9,602 bases of DNA from DATLNF01 sp046590575 (lineage in GTDB: Bacteria > Actinomycetota > Actinomycetes > BP-191): contig JBKJUS010000162.1 in the NCBI GenBank assembly GCA_046590575.1, forward strand, positions 1 through 9,602, read 5' to 3'. The notes beneath the pieces were generated by a model that was not told the origin of the DNA, searched no databases, and saw nothing but the letters and a program-made list of their open reading frames with translations. Both the position numbers and the translations under genes were made by a program. Each line of letters starts with the position of its first letter. Position 1 is the first letter of the stretch. Below, piece by piece: positions 1 through 6,796 of the stretch.

Positions 1-239
1 ACAGCGGCGCCGTAGAAGCGCGGGATCGCGTCCTGCACGGCCTCCTCAAGCACCGCGGCCCGGCCGACGCGCTGGTCGAGGATGCGCTGCGGCACCTTGC
101 CCGGGCGGAAGCCCTGCACCTTCACGCTGCGGCCGATGCGCTTGTACGCCTCGTCGAGGGAGGGCTTCAGCTCGTCGAAGGGCACCTCGACGTTGAGCTT
201 GACCTTGGTCGGACCGATCTCGGAAAGCGTGGCCTTCAC
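1..239 (-). CDS. tig: Trigger factor, N-terminal part (cut by left window edge)
   Basis: This is the start of trigger factor, the ribosome-bound chaperone and peptidyl-prolyl isomerase that meets nascent chains at the exit tunnel. About 79 codons are visible, covering most of the N-terminal ribosome-binding domain. The signature GFRPGKVP falls at residues 43-50, the position expected for the family's ribosomal-docking loop (GFRxGKVP), and is preceded by the typical VEVPFDEL helix start. The GTG start at 239 gives VKATLSEIGPT, a usual actinobacterial N-terminus, and an AGGAG lies about 10 nt upstream. The PPIase and C-terminal domains lie outside the window. A tRNA-Pro on the same strand sits about 50 bp upstream. 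Identification is firm from the docking loop alone. Confidence 0.95.
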   Translation of the reverse strand, partial: MKATLSEIGPTKVKLNVEVPFDELKPSLDEAYKRIGRSVKVQGFRPGKVPQRILDQRVGRAAVLEEAVQDAIPRFYGAA

Positions 240-280
240 GGGGAACTGGCTCCTGCGGTGGGGAAAGGTGTGGGTGAGCG

Positions 281-286
281 AGGATA
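281..286 (-). promoter_or_regulatory. Possible -10 element for tig
   Basis: On the minus strand this reads TATCCT, a TANNNT-type -10 hexamer, 41 nt before the tig GTG. A TTCGAG about 18 nt upstream could serve as a poor -35, and it lies inside the T-loop of tRNA-Pro. Transcription of tig could also come from read-through of the tRNA. This is only a motif match. Confidence 0.25.
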
Positions 287-290
287 CGGG

Positions 291-363
291 TCGGGGCGGG
301 GAGACTCGAACTCCCGGTCTCCTGCTCCCAAAGCAGGCGCGCTAGCCACTGCGCTACGCCCCG
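291..363 (-). tRNA. tRNA-Pro (anticodon TGG)
   Basis: The minus strand folds into a complete cloverleaf of 73 nt. The acceptor stem CGGGGCG pairs with CGCCCCG, the discriminator base is A, and the D-stem is GCGC/GCGC. The anticodon stem CCTGC/GCAGG has loop TTTGGGA, giving anticodon TGG with G37. The T-stem GGGAG/CTCCC has the canonical loop TTCGAGT. The 3' CCA is not encoded, since CCC follows the discriminator, so it must be added after transcription. The gene sits just upstream of tig on the same strand. Confidence 0.97.
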
Positions 364-380
364 CGGCGCGGGCAATCCCG

Positions 381-386
381 ATGCTA
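381..386 (-). promoter_or_regulatory. Possible -10 element for tRNA-Pro
   Basis: On the minus strand this reads TAGCAT, matching TANNNT, with 17 nt between it and the first base of tRNA-Pro. That spacing would give a leader of roughly 10 nt. No convincing -35 hexamer is seen 16-18 nt upstream. The hairpin at 405-472 lies just upstream and would overlap the -35 region. Confidence 0.35.
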
Positions 387-404
387 CCGCCCACGCGTCG
401 GCCG

Positions 405-472
405 ACCGTCCGGCGTTTCCCGCAAGGAACCGTCGAACGAAGCCGGATTCCACGCGGGAAACGCCGAACGGT
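405..472. repeat. Long imperfect inverted repeat between two divergent tRNA genes
   Basis: The arms 405-423 (ACCGTCCGGCGTTTCCCGC) and 454-472 (GCGGGAAACGCCGAACGGT) are complementary over 19 bp with one mismatch (C410/A467); 411-423 and 454-466 match perfectly. The 30-nt interior can extend the stem after a 2x2 internal loop: GGAACCG (426-432) pairs with CGGATTCC (444-451) with one bulged A. The whole could form a 68-nt hairpin or cruciform. It lacks a terminal T-run and lies in the spacer between two outward-facing tRNA genes, so a terminator role is not obvious. It may be an operator or a dispersed palindromic repeat. Confidence 0.85.
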
Positions 473-475
473 TTG

Positions 476-508
476 GTGGGGAGGCAGTGGGGAGGCAGTG
501 GGGAGGCG
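476..508. repeat. Three tandem copies of an 11-bp repeat
   Basis: The unit GTGGGGAGGCA occurs at 476-486 and 487-497 and, with the last base changed to G, at 498-508. The copies are strictly contiguous and G-rich on the plus strand. They end 16 bp before the probable -10 of tRNA-Gly, so they cover the place where its -35 element would be. The unit is 11 bp, about one helical turn, so each copy presents the same face of the DNA. Confidence 0.9.
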
Positions 509-524
509 GGGTGCGGTGGACCCG

Positions 525-530
525 TAGACT
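525..530 (+). promoter_or_regulatory. Possible -10 element for tRNA-Gly
   Basis: TAGACT fits the TANNNT pattern and lies 20 nt before the tRNA-Gly 5' end, leaving a leader of roughly 13 nt. No TTGAC-like -35 is present at the right distance. That position is taken up by the G-rich 11-bp repeats. Confidence 0.35.
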
Positions 531-550
531 GACTGCGGTTCACGCACCAC

Positions 551-624
551 GCGGGCGTAGCTCAATGGTAGAGCTCCAGTCTTCCAAACTGGTGACGCCG
601 GATCGATACCGGTCGCCCGCTCCA
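551..624 (+). tRNA. tRNA-Gly (anticodon TCC)
   Basis: This is a complete cloverleaf with an encoded CCA. The acceptor stem GCGGGCG pairs with CGCCCGC, the discriminator is T, the D-stem is GCTC/GAGC, and the anticodon stem CCAGT/ACTGG has loop CTTCCAA, giving anticodon TCC. The T-stem is GCCGG/CCGGT, with a terminal G-T pair. The T-loop reads ATCGATA, so position 54 is A (base 602) instead of the nearly universal T; T55, C56, G57 and A58 are normal. Everything else looks functional. Confidence 0.95.
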
Positions 625-642
625 ACGCGGCTGGGCTGCGGC

Positions 643-2277
<1,635 letters not shown>

Positions 2278-2326
2278 GGGTGGGAGTCTCTCGCGAGTCC
2301 ACCGCAGGGACCCCTAGGGTTGCCAC

Positions 2327-2336
2327 AGGAGGGAGG
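2327..2336 (+). promoter_or_regulatory. Ribosome-binding site fixing the cyclase start
   Basis: AGGAGGGAGG lies 4-13 nt before the ATG at 2341. It selects this start within a much longer open frame that runs back to 487 as antisense to the ABC-F gene. Confidence 0.8.
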
Positions 2337-2340
2337 TGCC

Positions 2341-3303
2341 ATGGAAGGCCCGACTGACGACGCTGCGGCCGAGCTGCACAACCGGCTCTTCGGGATGTCA
2401 CCGACACTCACCGGTGCGCACCTTGCCGAGCGGACCGGCACCGAGCTGGAGCGGGACCGCGCGTTCTGGCGAGCCCTGGGGTTCCCCGTCGCCGAGGAGG
2501 GAACGCCTCGATATTCCGATGACGACGTCGCCGCGCTGCAAGCCCTCGGTCGGCTGATCGGAACGGGGCTGCTCGACGACGACGTGGCGATCCGGCTGAC
2601 CCGCGCCATGGGGCGCGCACTGGCGGGTGTGGCGCGGTCGCAGGCCGAGGTGGTCGGACAGGTCGCGGTGACCTCGGGCGTCGACCCCAGCGATCTGCTG
2701 CGGACGTTCGCGCATGTCGTGCCGGACATCGAGTCGCTTCTCGTATTCGTCTGGCGCCGCCATCTCAGCGCCGCGCTGGCGGAGATCGTCGCCACGCCCG
2801 ACCCGGGCGAGATGCGCACTCTCGCGGTCGGATTCGTCGACGTCACGGGATACACCTCGATGTCGCGCACCCACTCCGCCGTCGTGGTGCGACACGTCAT
2901 CCGCACGTTCGAGGCGCGGGTGACGGACTCCGTCGCGTCGTACGGCGGTCGCGTCGTGTCGACTCTCGGAGATGCCGTGCTCTTTACCGTGCCCGAGTGC
3001 GTCACCGCTGCGCGACTCGGCCTGGAACTGGCGCGCCTTCCCGTTGGCGATGACGACCTGCCGCCGGTCCGCGTCGGCCTGGCCTGGGGCGAGGTGCTCG
3101 CGCATCACGGCGACGTGCTCGGGTCAGTCGTCAACCTGGCTGCGCGACTCTGCGAGATCGCTCGACCCGGCACGGTGCTCATCGACCGAGACGGAGCGGC
3201 GCTGCTCGAAGAAGCACCAGAAATCGAGCTACGTCGGGTTGGACGGGTGAGCGTTCGCGGATATGCCCACCTCGAGCCGTGGGCGGTCCGAGCCGCGACC
3301 TAG
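2341..3303 (+). CDS. Class III adenylate/guanylate cyclase with N-terminal regulatory domain
   Basis: The 320-residue soluble protein has an N-terminal all-helical region (about 5-150) resembling the regulatory domain of mycobacterial Rv1264-type cyclases, followed by a class III catalytic domain (about 158-318). Metal-binding Asp167 (GFVDVTGYT) and Asp211 (TLGDAVLF) are present. Asp258 (GD), Asn265 and Arg269 (VVNLAARL) supply the second base-selecting residue and the transition-state pair. The position that normally holds the adenine-selecting Lys is Ser207 (VVSTLGD), so substrate preference is uncertain. One chain carries both metal and transition-state residues, so a homodimer with two active sites is expected. 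The start is the ATG behind AGGAGGGAGG. The gene is divergent from the ABC-F gene and converges on the phosphatase with 11 bp between stops. The family is certain; cAMP as product is assumed. Confidence 0.92.
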   Translation: MEGPTDDAAAELHNRLFGMSPTLTGAHLAERTGTELERDRAFWRALGFPVAEEGTPRYSDDDVAALQALGRLIGTGLLDDDVAIRLTRAMGRALAGVARSQAEVVGQVAVTSGVDPSDLLRTFAHVVPDIESLLVFVWRRHLSAALAEIVATPDPGEMRTLAVGFVDVTGYTSMSRTHSAVVVRHVIRTFEARVTDSVASYGGRVVSTLGDAVLFTVPECVTAARLGLELARLPVGDDDLPPVRVGLAWGEVLAHHGDVLGSVVNLAARLCEIARPGTVLIDRDGAALLEEAPEIELRRVGRVSVRGYAHLEPWAVRAAT

Positions 3304-3314
3304 TGCGGCGACCT

Positions 3315-4364
3315 CTACTGGCGCCAGAGCAGCACGAGCGCGCGGTCGTCCGAGCTGTCCGGCGCCACGGCATCGACAAGCTTCTCGGCGCCGCACTCGA
3401 ACGTCGAGATCACCAGTCGGTTCGCCTCCCCCATGAGCTTGTCGATGCCGACTGCGAGGTCTCGACCAGGCACCTCGACTATCCCGTCGGTGAACATGAG
3501 CAGGGCATCTCCTCGACGCAGCTGACCTCGCTCGGCATGCCAGGTCGGTCGTTCGAGAACGCCGAGGACCGCCCCTTCGGCGGCGCTCGTCGACCAGTAG
3601 CCCGTGCCAGCGGCAAAGTGTGCTGCGGGCGGATGCCCGGCCGACTGAAGCAGGTAGTCGCCGGTCGTCAGGTCGAGGGCGAGGTGGGCGGCAGTCGCGA
3701 ACCCTTCGTCCCACTGCTGACGCAGGAGGTAGGCGTTGGCTGCGGGCAAGAAGTCCTCCGGCGGGACCGCGCCGAGGAGGCCGCCCAGGGCGCCGGAGAG
3801 CAGCAGCGCCCTGCTGCCCGCATCGATGCCCTTCCCGGAAACGTCGACGAGAGCCAGCTCGAGCCGCGTCGGACGCACCGATGAGACGAGAAAGTCCCCG
3901 GCGAAACCGGCATCGCCGGCCGACTTGATCGAGATCTCGACCCGCCACCCATGGGGCAGCGGCGGCAACTCGCCCTGCTGACGCAGGCGGTCCCTCACCT
4001 CGACGAGCATCGACCCGCCACCGAGGCCCGGCACGCCGAGCTCATCCCGGTCGGCGGCCAACTGGTAGCCGACCGCGCCAATCACCACGATGAGAAGAAT
4101 GTTGCCTGGGCGGAATTCGCGCACCCCGTCGCGCAGCACCAGTGCGGCGGCGCCCGCCGCCGTCGCACCCAGCAGAACCTGCATCTCCCGTCGACGGAGC
4201 ACAAGCGCGCCGAGGACGACGGGAAGCACGAGCAGTCCCGGGGGCGCGACAGCCAGCCCGCCCGACAGACCGAGCCCCGCGACGAGCGCGGTGAGCGCGA
4301 GCAGCGCGGCTAGGGTCAGGCGAGCCTGCCGGCGCGGACTCCTAGCTCTCCCACCCCACGTCAC
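3315..4364 (-). CDS. Membrane-anchored SpoIIE/PP2C-type serine phosphatase
   Basis: The 349-residue protein begins with a short basic stretch, then about four hydrophobic segments (roughly 16-33, 38-56, 62-77, 87-104), then a cytoplasmic SpoIIE/PP2C domain from about 122. Metal-binding aspartates are visible at 157 (AGDF), 174 (VDVSGKG), 293 (FTDG) and 339/340 (SSDD); GHPP at 243-246 is typical. Such phosphatases dephosphorylate STAS anti-anti-sigma proteins and so release a sigma factor. The membrane part suggests sensing at the envelope. I chose GTG at 4364 because GGAGG lies 6 nt upstream and the protein then starts just before the first hydrophobic segment; an upstream ATG at 4469 would add 35 residues without a good ribosome-binding site. 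The gene is divergent from an RsbW-like ATPase, a likely functional partner. No STAS protein or sigma factor is in the window. Confidence 0.92.
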   Translation of the reverse strand: MTWGGRARSPRRQARLTLAALLALTALVAGLGLSGGLAVAPPGLLVLPVVLGALVLRRREMQVLLGATAAGAAALVLRDGVREFRPGNILLIVVIGAVGYQLAADRDELGVPGLGGGSMLVEVRDRLRQQGELPPLPHGWRVEISIKSAGDAGFAGDFLVSSVRPTRLELALVDVSGKGIDAGSRALLLSGALGGLLGAVPPEDFLPAANAYLLRQQWDEGFATAAHLALDLTTGDYLLQSAGHPPAAHFAAGTGYWSTSAAEGAVLGVLERPTWHAERGQLRRGDALLMFTDGIVEVPGRDLAVGIDKLMGEANRLVISTFECGAEKLVDAVAPDSSDDRALVLLWRQ

Positions 4365-4433
4365 GCTGGCCCTCCGGTTGTGTGCTCCACCCCGAATCAC
4401 TATCGCAGGCCTCCCCGAACCCACCTCATCATC

Positions 4434-4880
4434 GTGGTTGAGTTGTCCCGTTTGGGGGAAGGGACGCAAGGTAGTCCGCGCCGGGGACTATCCGGACGCT
4501 CGGGAGGGCTGGCGATCGAGGCTCACCTGCAGTTGCGGCCGGTCCCAACAAGCGCCGGTGTCGCCCGACGGTTCGTCGGAGCGACGCTGACCTCGTGGGG
4601 CTGCGCCAACCTGATCGACGTGGTCAGCCTCCTCGTCAGCGAAGTGGTCACCAACGCCGTCCTCCACGCGCGGTCTGACGTCGTGCTCCATGTGGTCAGC
4701 GGCCGCCACCTCGTCCGCGTCGAAGTATCGGATAGCAGCACGACCGCCCCCGTGATCCGTCCGCACAACGACGACGCGATGTCCGGTCGCGGTCTCGTGC
4801 TCGTCGACGAGTTAGCCAGTTCGTGGGGGGTGACCACGGTCGACGGGGGCAAGGTCGTCTGGTTCGAGGTGGCGGCGTAA
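4434..4880 (+). CDS. RsbW/SpoIIAB-like ATP-binding protein (anti-sigma type kinase); start uncertain
   Basis: This is a small stand-alone GHKL ATPase of the anti-sigma regulatory kinase type. The N-box is SLLVSEVVTNAVLHA, the G1 box is VEVSDSS, and the G2 region is MSGRGLVLVDELASSWGV; the end KVVWFEVAA is typical. Such proteins bind a sigma factor or phosphorylate a STAS antagonist. Family proteins usually begin a few residues before the EAHLQLRPVPTSAGVARRF region, which maps to about 4518. The only strong ribosome-binding site (GGAGGG, 4503-4508) lies 6 nt before an ATC codon at 4515; no ATG, GTG or TTG fits it. In-frame conventional starts are GTG 4380, GTG 4434, TTG 4443 and TTG 4452, none with a clear ribosome-binding site. 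The coordinate given uses GTG 4434 (148 residues); from 4515 it would be 121. It is divergent from the SpoIIE-type phosphatase gene. Confidence 0.85.
   Translation: MVELSRLGEGTQGSPRRGLSGRSGGLAIEAHLQLRPVPTSAGVARRFVGATLTSWGCANLIDVVSLLVSEVVTNAVLHARSDVVLHVVSGRHLVRVEVSDSSTTAPVIRPHNDDAMSGRGLVLVDELASSWGVTTVDGGKVVWFEVAA
4503..4508 (+). promoter_or_regulatory. Ribosome-binding site in front of an ATC codon
   Basis: GGAGGG sits 6 nt upstream of ATC at 4515, in frame with the RsbW-like ATPase and at the point where its conserved domain begins. CTG at 4509 is too close to be used. Either ATC is a rare start codon, or the motif is a chance G-run inside a longer coding sequence. Confidence 0.4.
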
Positions 4881-4940
4881 CCCGATCTCGGTCGCCCGCA
4901 TCGACCTAGCCCGGTAGAACTCGGTCATGGCTATCGCCCT

Positions 4941-5735
4941 TTACGACGCTTGGCAGCTCGGGCACCAGTAGAGGTTGCGGCCGGCCATCTCCGCGCGTCG
5001 TACACCGGTCCCGCACCTCCGACAGGGGAGCCCGGTGCGGCGATACACGTAATGCGCGTCCGCACCGACCGCCCGACCTCGCAGAGCCCGGTCCGTGGGC
5101 TCGGTGGTGACGATGCGCCCGGACCGCACCCCGGCCCGCAGCATCGTTACGGCACTCGACCACAGCGCATCGAAGTCGGCGCGACGCAGCTCCCGACTCG
5201 ACAGGAACGGGTCGATGCCGTGCACGAACAGCAGCTCGGCGCGGTAGACGTTGCCCACTCCGGCGAGTACCGACTGGTCCATCAGCGCAGCGGCAATAGG
5301 GATGCGTCGTGACCGAAGCGCCGACCAGGCCCGCTCGGGATCAGCGTCGCGGCGCAGCGGGTCCGGACCGAGGCGCGCCACCAGGCGGCGTACGGCGTCC
5401 GGCTCGAGCAGCTCGCAGGCAGTCGGTCCGCGGAGGTCGTGGCAGGTCTGGGTTCCTTCCCACCGCAGCCGCACCAAGCCGACCGGGCCAGGCGCCGGTT
5501 GGACGACCTCACGGAACGTGCCGTACAACCCGAGGTGCACGTGCAGGGTCGATGACCCTTCGATGTCGTAGAGCAGGTGCTTGCCGTACCCCTCGGCGCG
5601 CACCAGTGCCCGACCGTCGATGAGGGCGGCGCCGGCGGTGAATCTGCCCTGCGGACTGGACGCCCGCAGTCGCTCACCCCGGAGCACCCGGTTGTGCCGA
5701 TTCGCCAGCCGATGGATCGTGTGTCCTTCGGGCAT
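4941..5735 (-). CDS. nei1: Fpg/Nei family DNA glycosylase (Nei1 type)
   Basis: This 264-residue bifunctional glycosylase/AP lyase removes oxidised bases, probably pyrimidines, from DNA. The N-terminus MPEGHTIH supplies the catalytic Pro2 and Glu3 exposed after Met removal, and Lys52 (GYGKHLL) matches the conserved beta-hairpin lysine. The helix-two-turn-helix DNA-binding motif is at about 153-170 (DQSVLAGVGNVYRAELLF). A C-terminal zinc finger uses Cys238, Cys241, Cys258 and Cys261, with Arg253 at the finger tip. MPEGHT plus the GRNLYWCPSCQ ending resembles M. tuberculosis Rv2464c (Nei1) rather than Fpg. All key residues are intact. The gene is divergent from the small proline-rich protein gene with 68 bp between starts, and converges with the RsbW-like gene. 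The neighbour expected from the M. tuberculosis order, rpiB, is missing here. Confidence 0.93.
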   Translation of the reverse strand: MPEGHTIHRLANRHNRVLRGERLRASSPQGRFTAGAALIDGRALVRAEGYGKHLLYDIEGSSTLHVHLGLYGTFREVVQPAPGPVGLVRLRWEGTQTCHDLRGPTACELLEPDAVRRLVARLGPDPLRRDADPERAWSALRSRRIPIAAALMDQSVLAGVGNVYRAELLFVHGIDPFLSSRELRRADFDALWSSAVTMLRAGVRSGRIVTTEPTDRALRGRAVGADAHYVYRRTGLPCRRCGTGVRRAEMAGRNLYWCPSCQAS

Positions 5736-5803
5736 GCCGACCGTGACTCCTGTCCTGCGTCGAGGCGGCTGACCGCCGCACGTCTCATCCTTCAGGAGGT
5801 TCG

Positions 5804-6100
5804 ATGCCCGAACAGCCCCGACGCGGCGCGACCGGTCGCCCTGGCCGCCCGCAGAGCGGCCGCGGCGACCGCAGTGGAGTCGGCAACCTGGTGGGGGCCG
5901 GCCCGTCGATCGTCGGCATCAGTGGCGCGCTCCGGGCCCGGGACGTGTCGCGGGCGGGCGAGGACCACGACGCGCTGGCCGAGCAAACGGTCGTCGTGCG
6001 CCGTCGGGAGCCACTCCCTGCCGATGCGCCACCGCGTCCGACTGCGCCACACCGCGCCGCACCCCCCAGTTCCGTGGAGCCCCCGCCGGCGCAGACCTGA
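5804..6100 (+). CDS. Small proline- and arginine-rich hypothetical protein
   Basis: This encodes a 98-residue protein of unknown function. The ATG follows AGGAGG with 5 nt spacing, a near-ideal ribosome-binding site. Residues 1-25 are rich in Arg, Gly and Pro. The centre (about 27-50, NLVGAGPSIVGISGALRARD) is more ordered in composition and is the part most likely to be conserved. The C-terminal 30 residues are Pro/Ala-rich and probably disordered. No signal peptide, membrane segment or metal motif is seen. The stop lies 3 bp before the GTG of the DUF429 gene, so the two are very likely co-transcribed and translationally coupled. I do not recognise a named family. Confidence 0.75.
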   Translation: MPEQPRRGATGRPGRPQSGRGDRSGVGNLVGAGPSIVGISGALRARDVSRAGEDHDALAEQTVVVRRREPLPADAPPRPTAPHRAAPPSSVEPPPAQT

Positions 6101-6103
6101 CCA

Positions 6104-6796
6104 GTGACCTTGGTGGCAGGCGTTGATGGCTGTCCCGGCGGCTGGGTGGCCGCACTTGTCGACGACGCACGGCGCACTGTCACCTGGCAGCTGCTCCGAG
6201 GTGCACGGGAAGTCATCGACCTGCTCCGCGACCCTGGGGCTGCGACGATCGGGGTTGACATCCCCATCGGCCTGCCCGCGGCCGGACACACCCGGGCAGC
6301 AGACCTCGAGACCCGCGCCGCCCTGCGCGAGCGACGGTCGTGCGTGTTCCCGGCTCCGCCCCGCGAGGTGCTGGCCGAGGACGACTTCTGGCGTGCCAAC
6401 GCCCTACACCGGCGACTTCAAGGCAAGGGATTGTCCAAGCAGGCGTTCTTCATCGGCGCCCGCATCGTCGACGTCGATGTCGTCATGACGCCGGATCTCG
6501 TCGACCGGGTGGTCGAGGTGCATCCCGAGCTGGTCTTCGCTCGGCTCGCCGGCCGGCCGATCGGCACCAAGAAGACCCCGGCCGGTCTAGCCGAGCGCAC
6601 GTCGCTGCTCGCGCCCTGGGTGCCGGGCGTGGCGCACGCAGTGGCCGAACGCCCGCGCGGTGTGAAGGCCGATGACGCCCTGGACGCAATCGCCTGCGCC
6701 CAGGCGGCGGCCCGTTGGCTGCACGGTGCGGCGGAGACCCTGCCGGTCGACCCGCCGTACGACGTACGAGGTCTGCCCATGCGGATCGTCAGCTAA
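6104..6796 (+). CDS. DUF429 protein, predicted RNase H-like nuclease
   Basis: The 230-residue protein matches the DUF429 pattern. It opens with GVDGCPGGW (6-14), which carries a first acidic residue Asp8, and follows with GVDIPIGLP (50-58, Asp52). Then come a VHPELVFARL segment (139-148, with Glu138 just before it) and KADDALDAIACAQAA (188-202, Asp190, Asp191, Asp194). This spacing of acidic residues is why the family is predicted to have an RNase H-like nuclease fold, but no biological role is established. The GTG start has no nearby Shine-Dalgarno sequence and lies 3 bp after the stop of the preceding small gene, pointing to coupled translation. Its TAA overlaps the stop of the opposing aldehyde dehydrogenase gene in the shared tetranucleotide CTAA (6793-6796). 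Confidence 0.88.
   Translation: MTLVAGVDGCPGGWVAALVDDARRTVTWQLLRGAREVIDLLRDPGAATIGVDIPIGLPAAGHTRAADLETRAALRERRSCVFPAPPREVLAEDDFWRANALHRRLQGKGLSKQAFFIGARIVDVDVVMTPDLVDRVVEVHPELVFARLAGRPIGTKKTPAGLAERTSLLAPWVPGVAHAVAERPRGVKADDALDAIACAQAAARWLHGAAETLPVDPPYDVRGLPMRIVS

Noticed and set aside
2315..2320. TAGGGT as a -10 element for the cyclase
   Set aside because: It would place the transcript start on the ribosome-binding site itself and no -35 is visible; it is part of a CCCTAGGG palindrome and likely chance.
4889..4899. 11-base copy of the tRNA-Gly 3' end (CGGTCGCCCGC, also 610-620) as a possible att site of an integrated element
   Set aside because: The match is short and GC-rich, and no integrase or foreign genes lie between the copies; all genes there are typical actinobacterial ones.
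4881..4940. Terminator between the convergent RsbW-like and nei1 genes
   Set aside because: Only a 4-bp stem (CCGA/TCGG) with a 2-nt loop and a short direct repeat (CTCGGTC) are present; no stable hairpin or T-run is seen.
5785..6399. 204-codon minus-strand frame opposite the small gene and DUF429
   Set aside because: It is low-complexity and Ser/Arg/Pro-rich with no motif, and it is opposite a plus-strand pair with good start signals.
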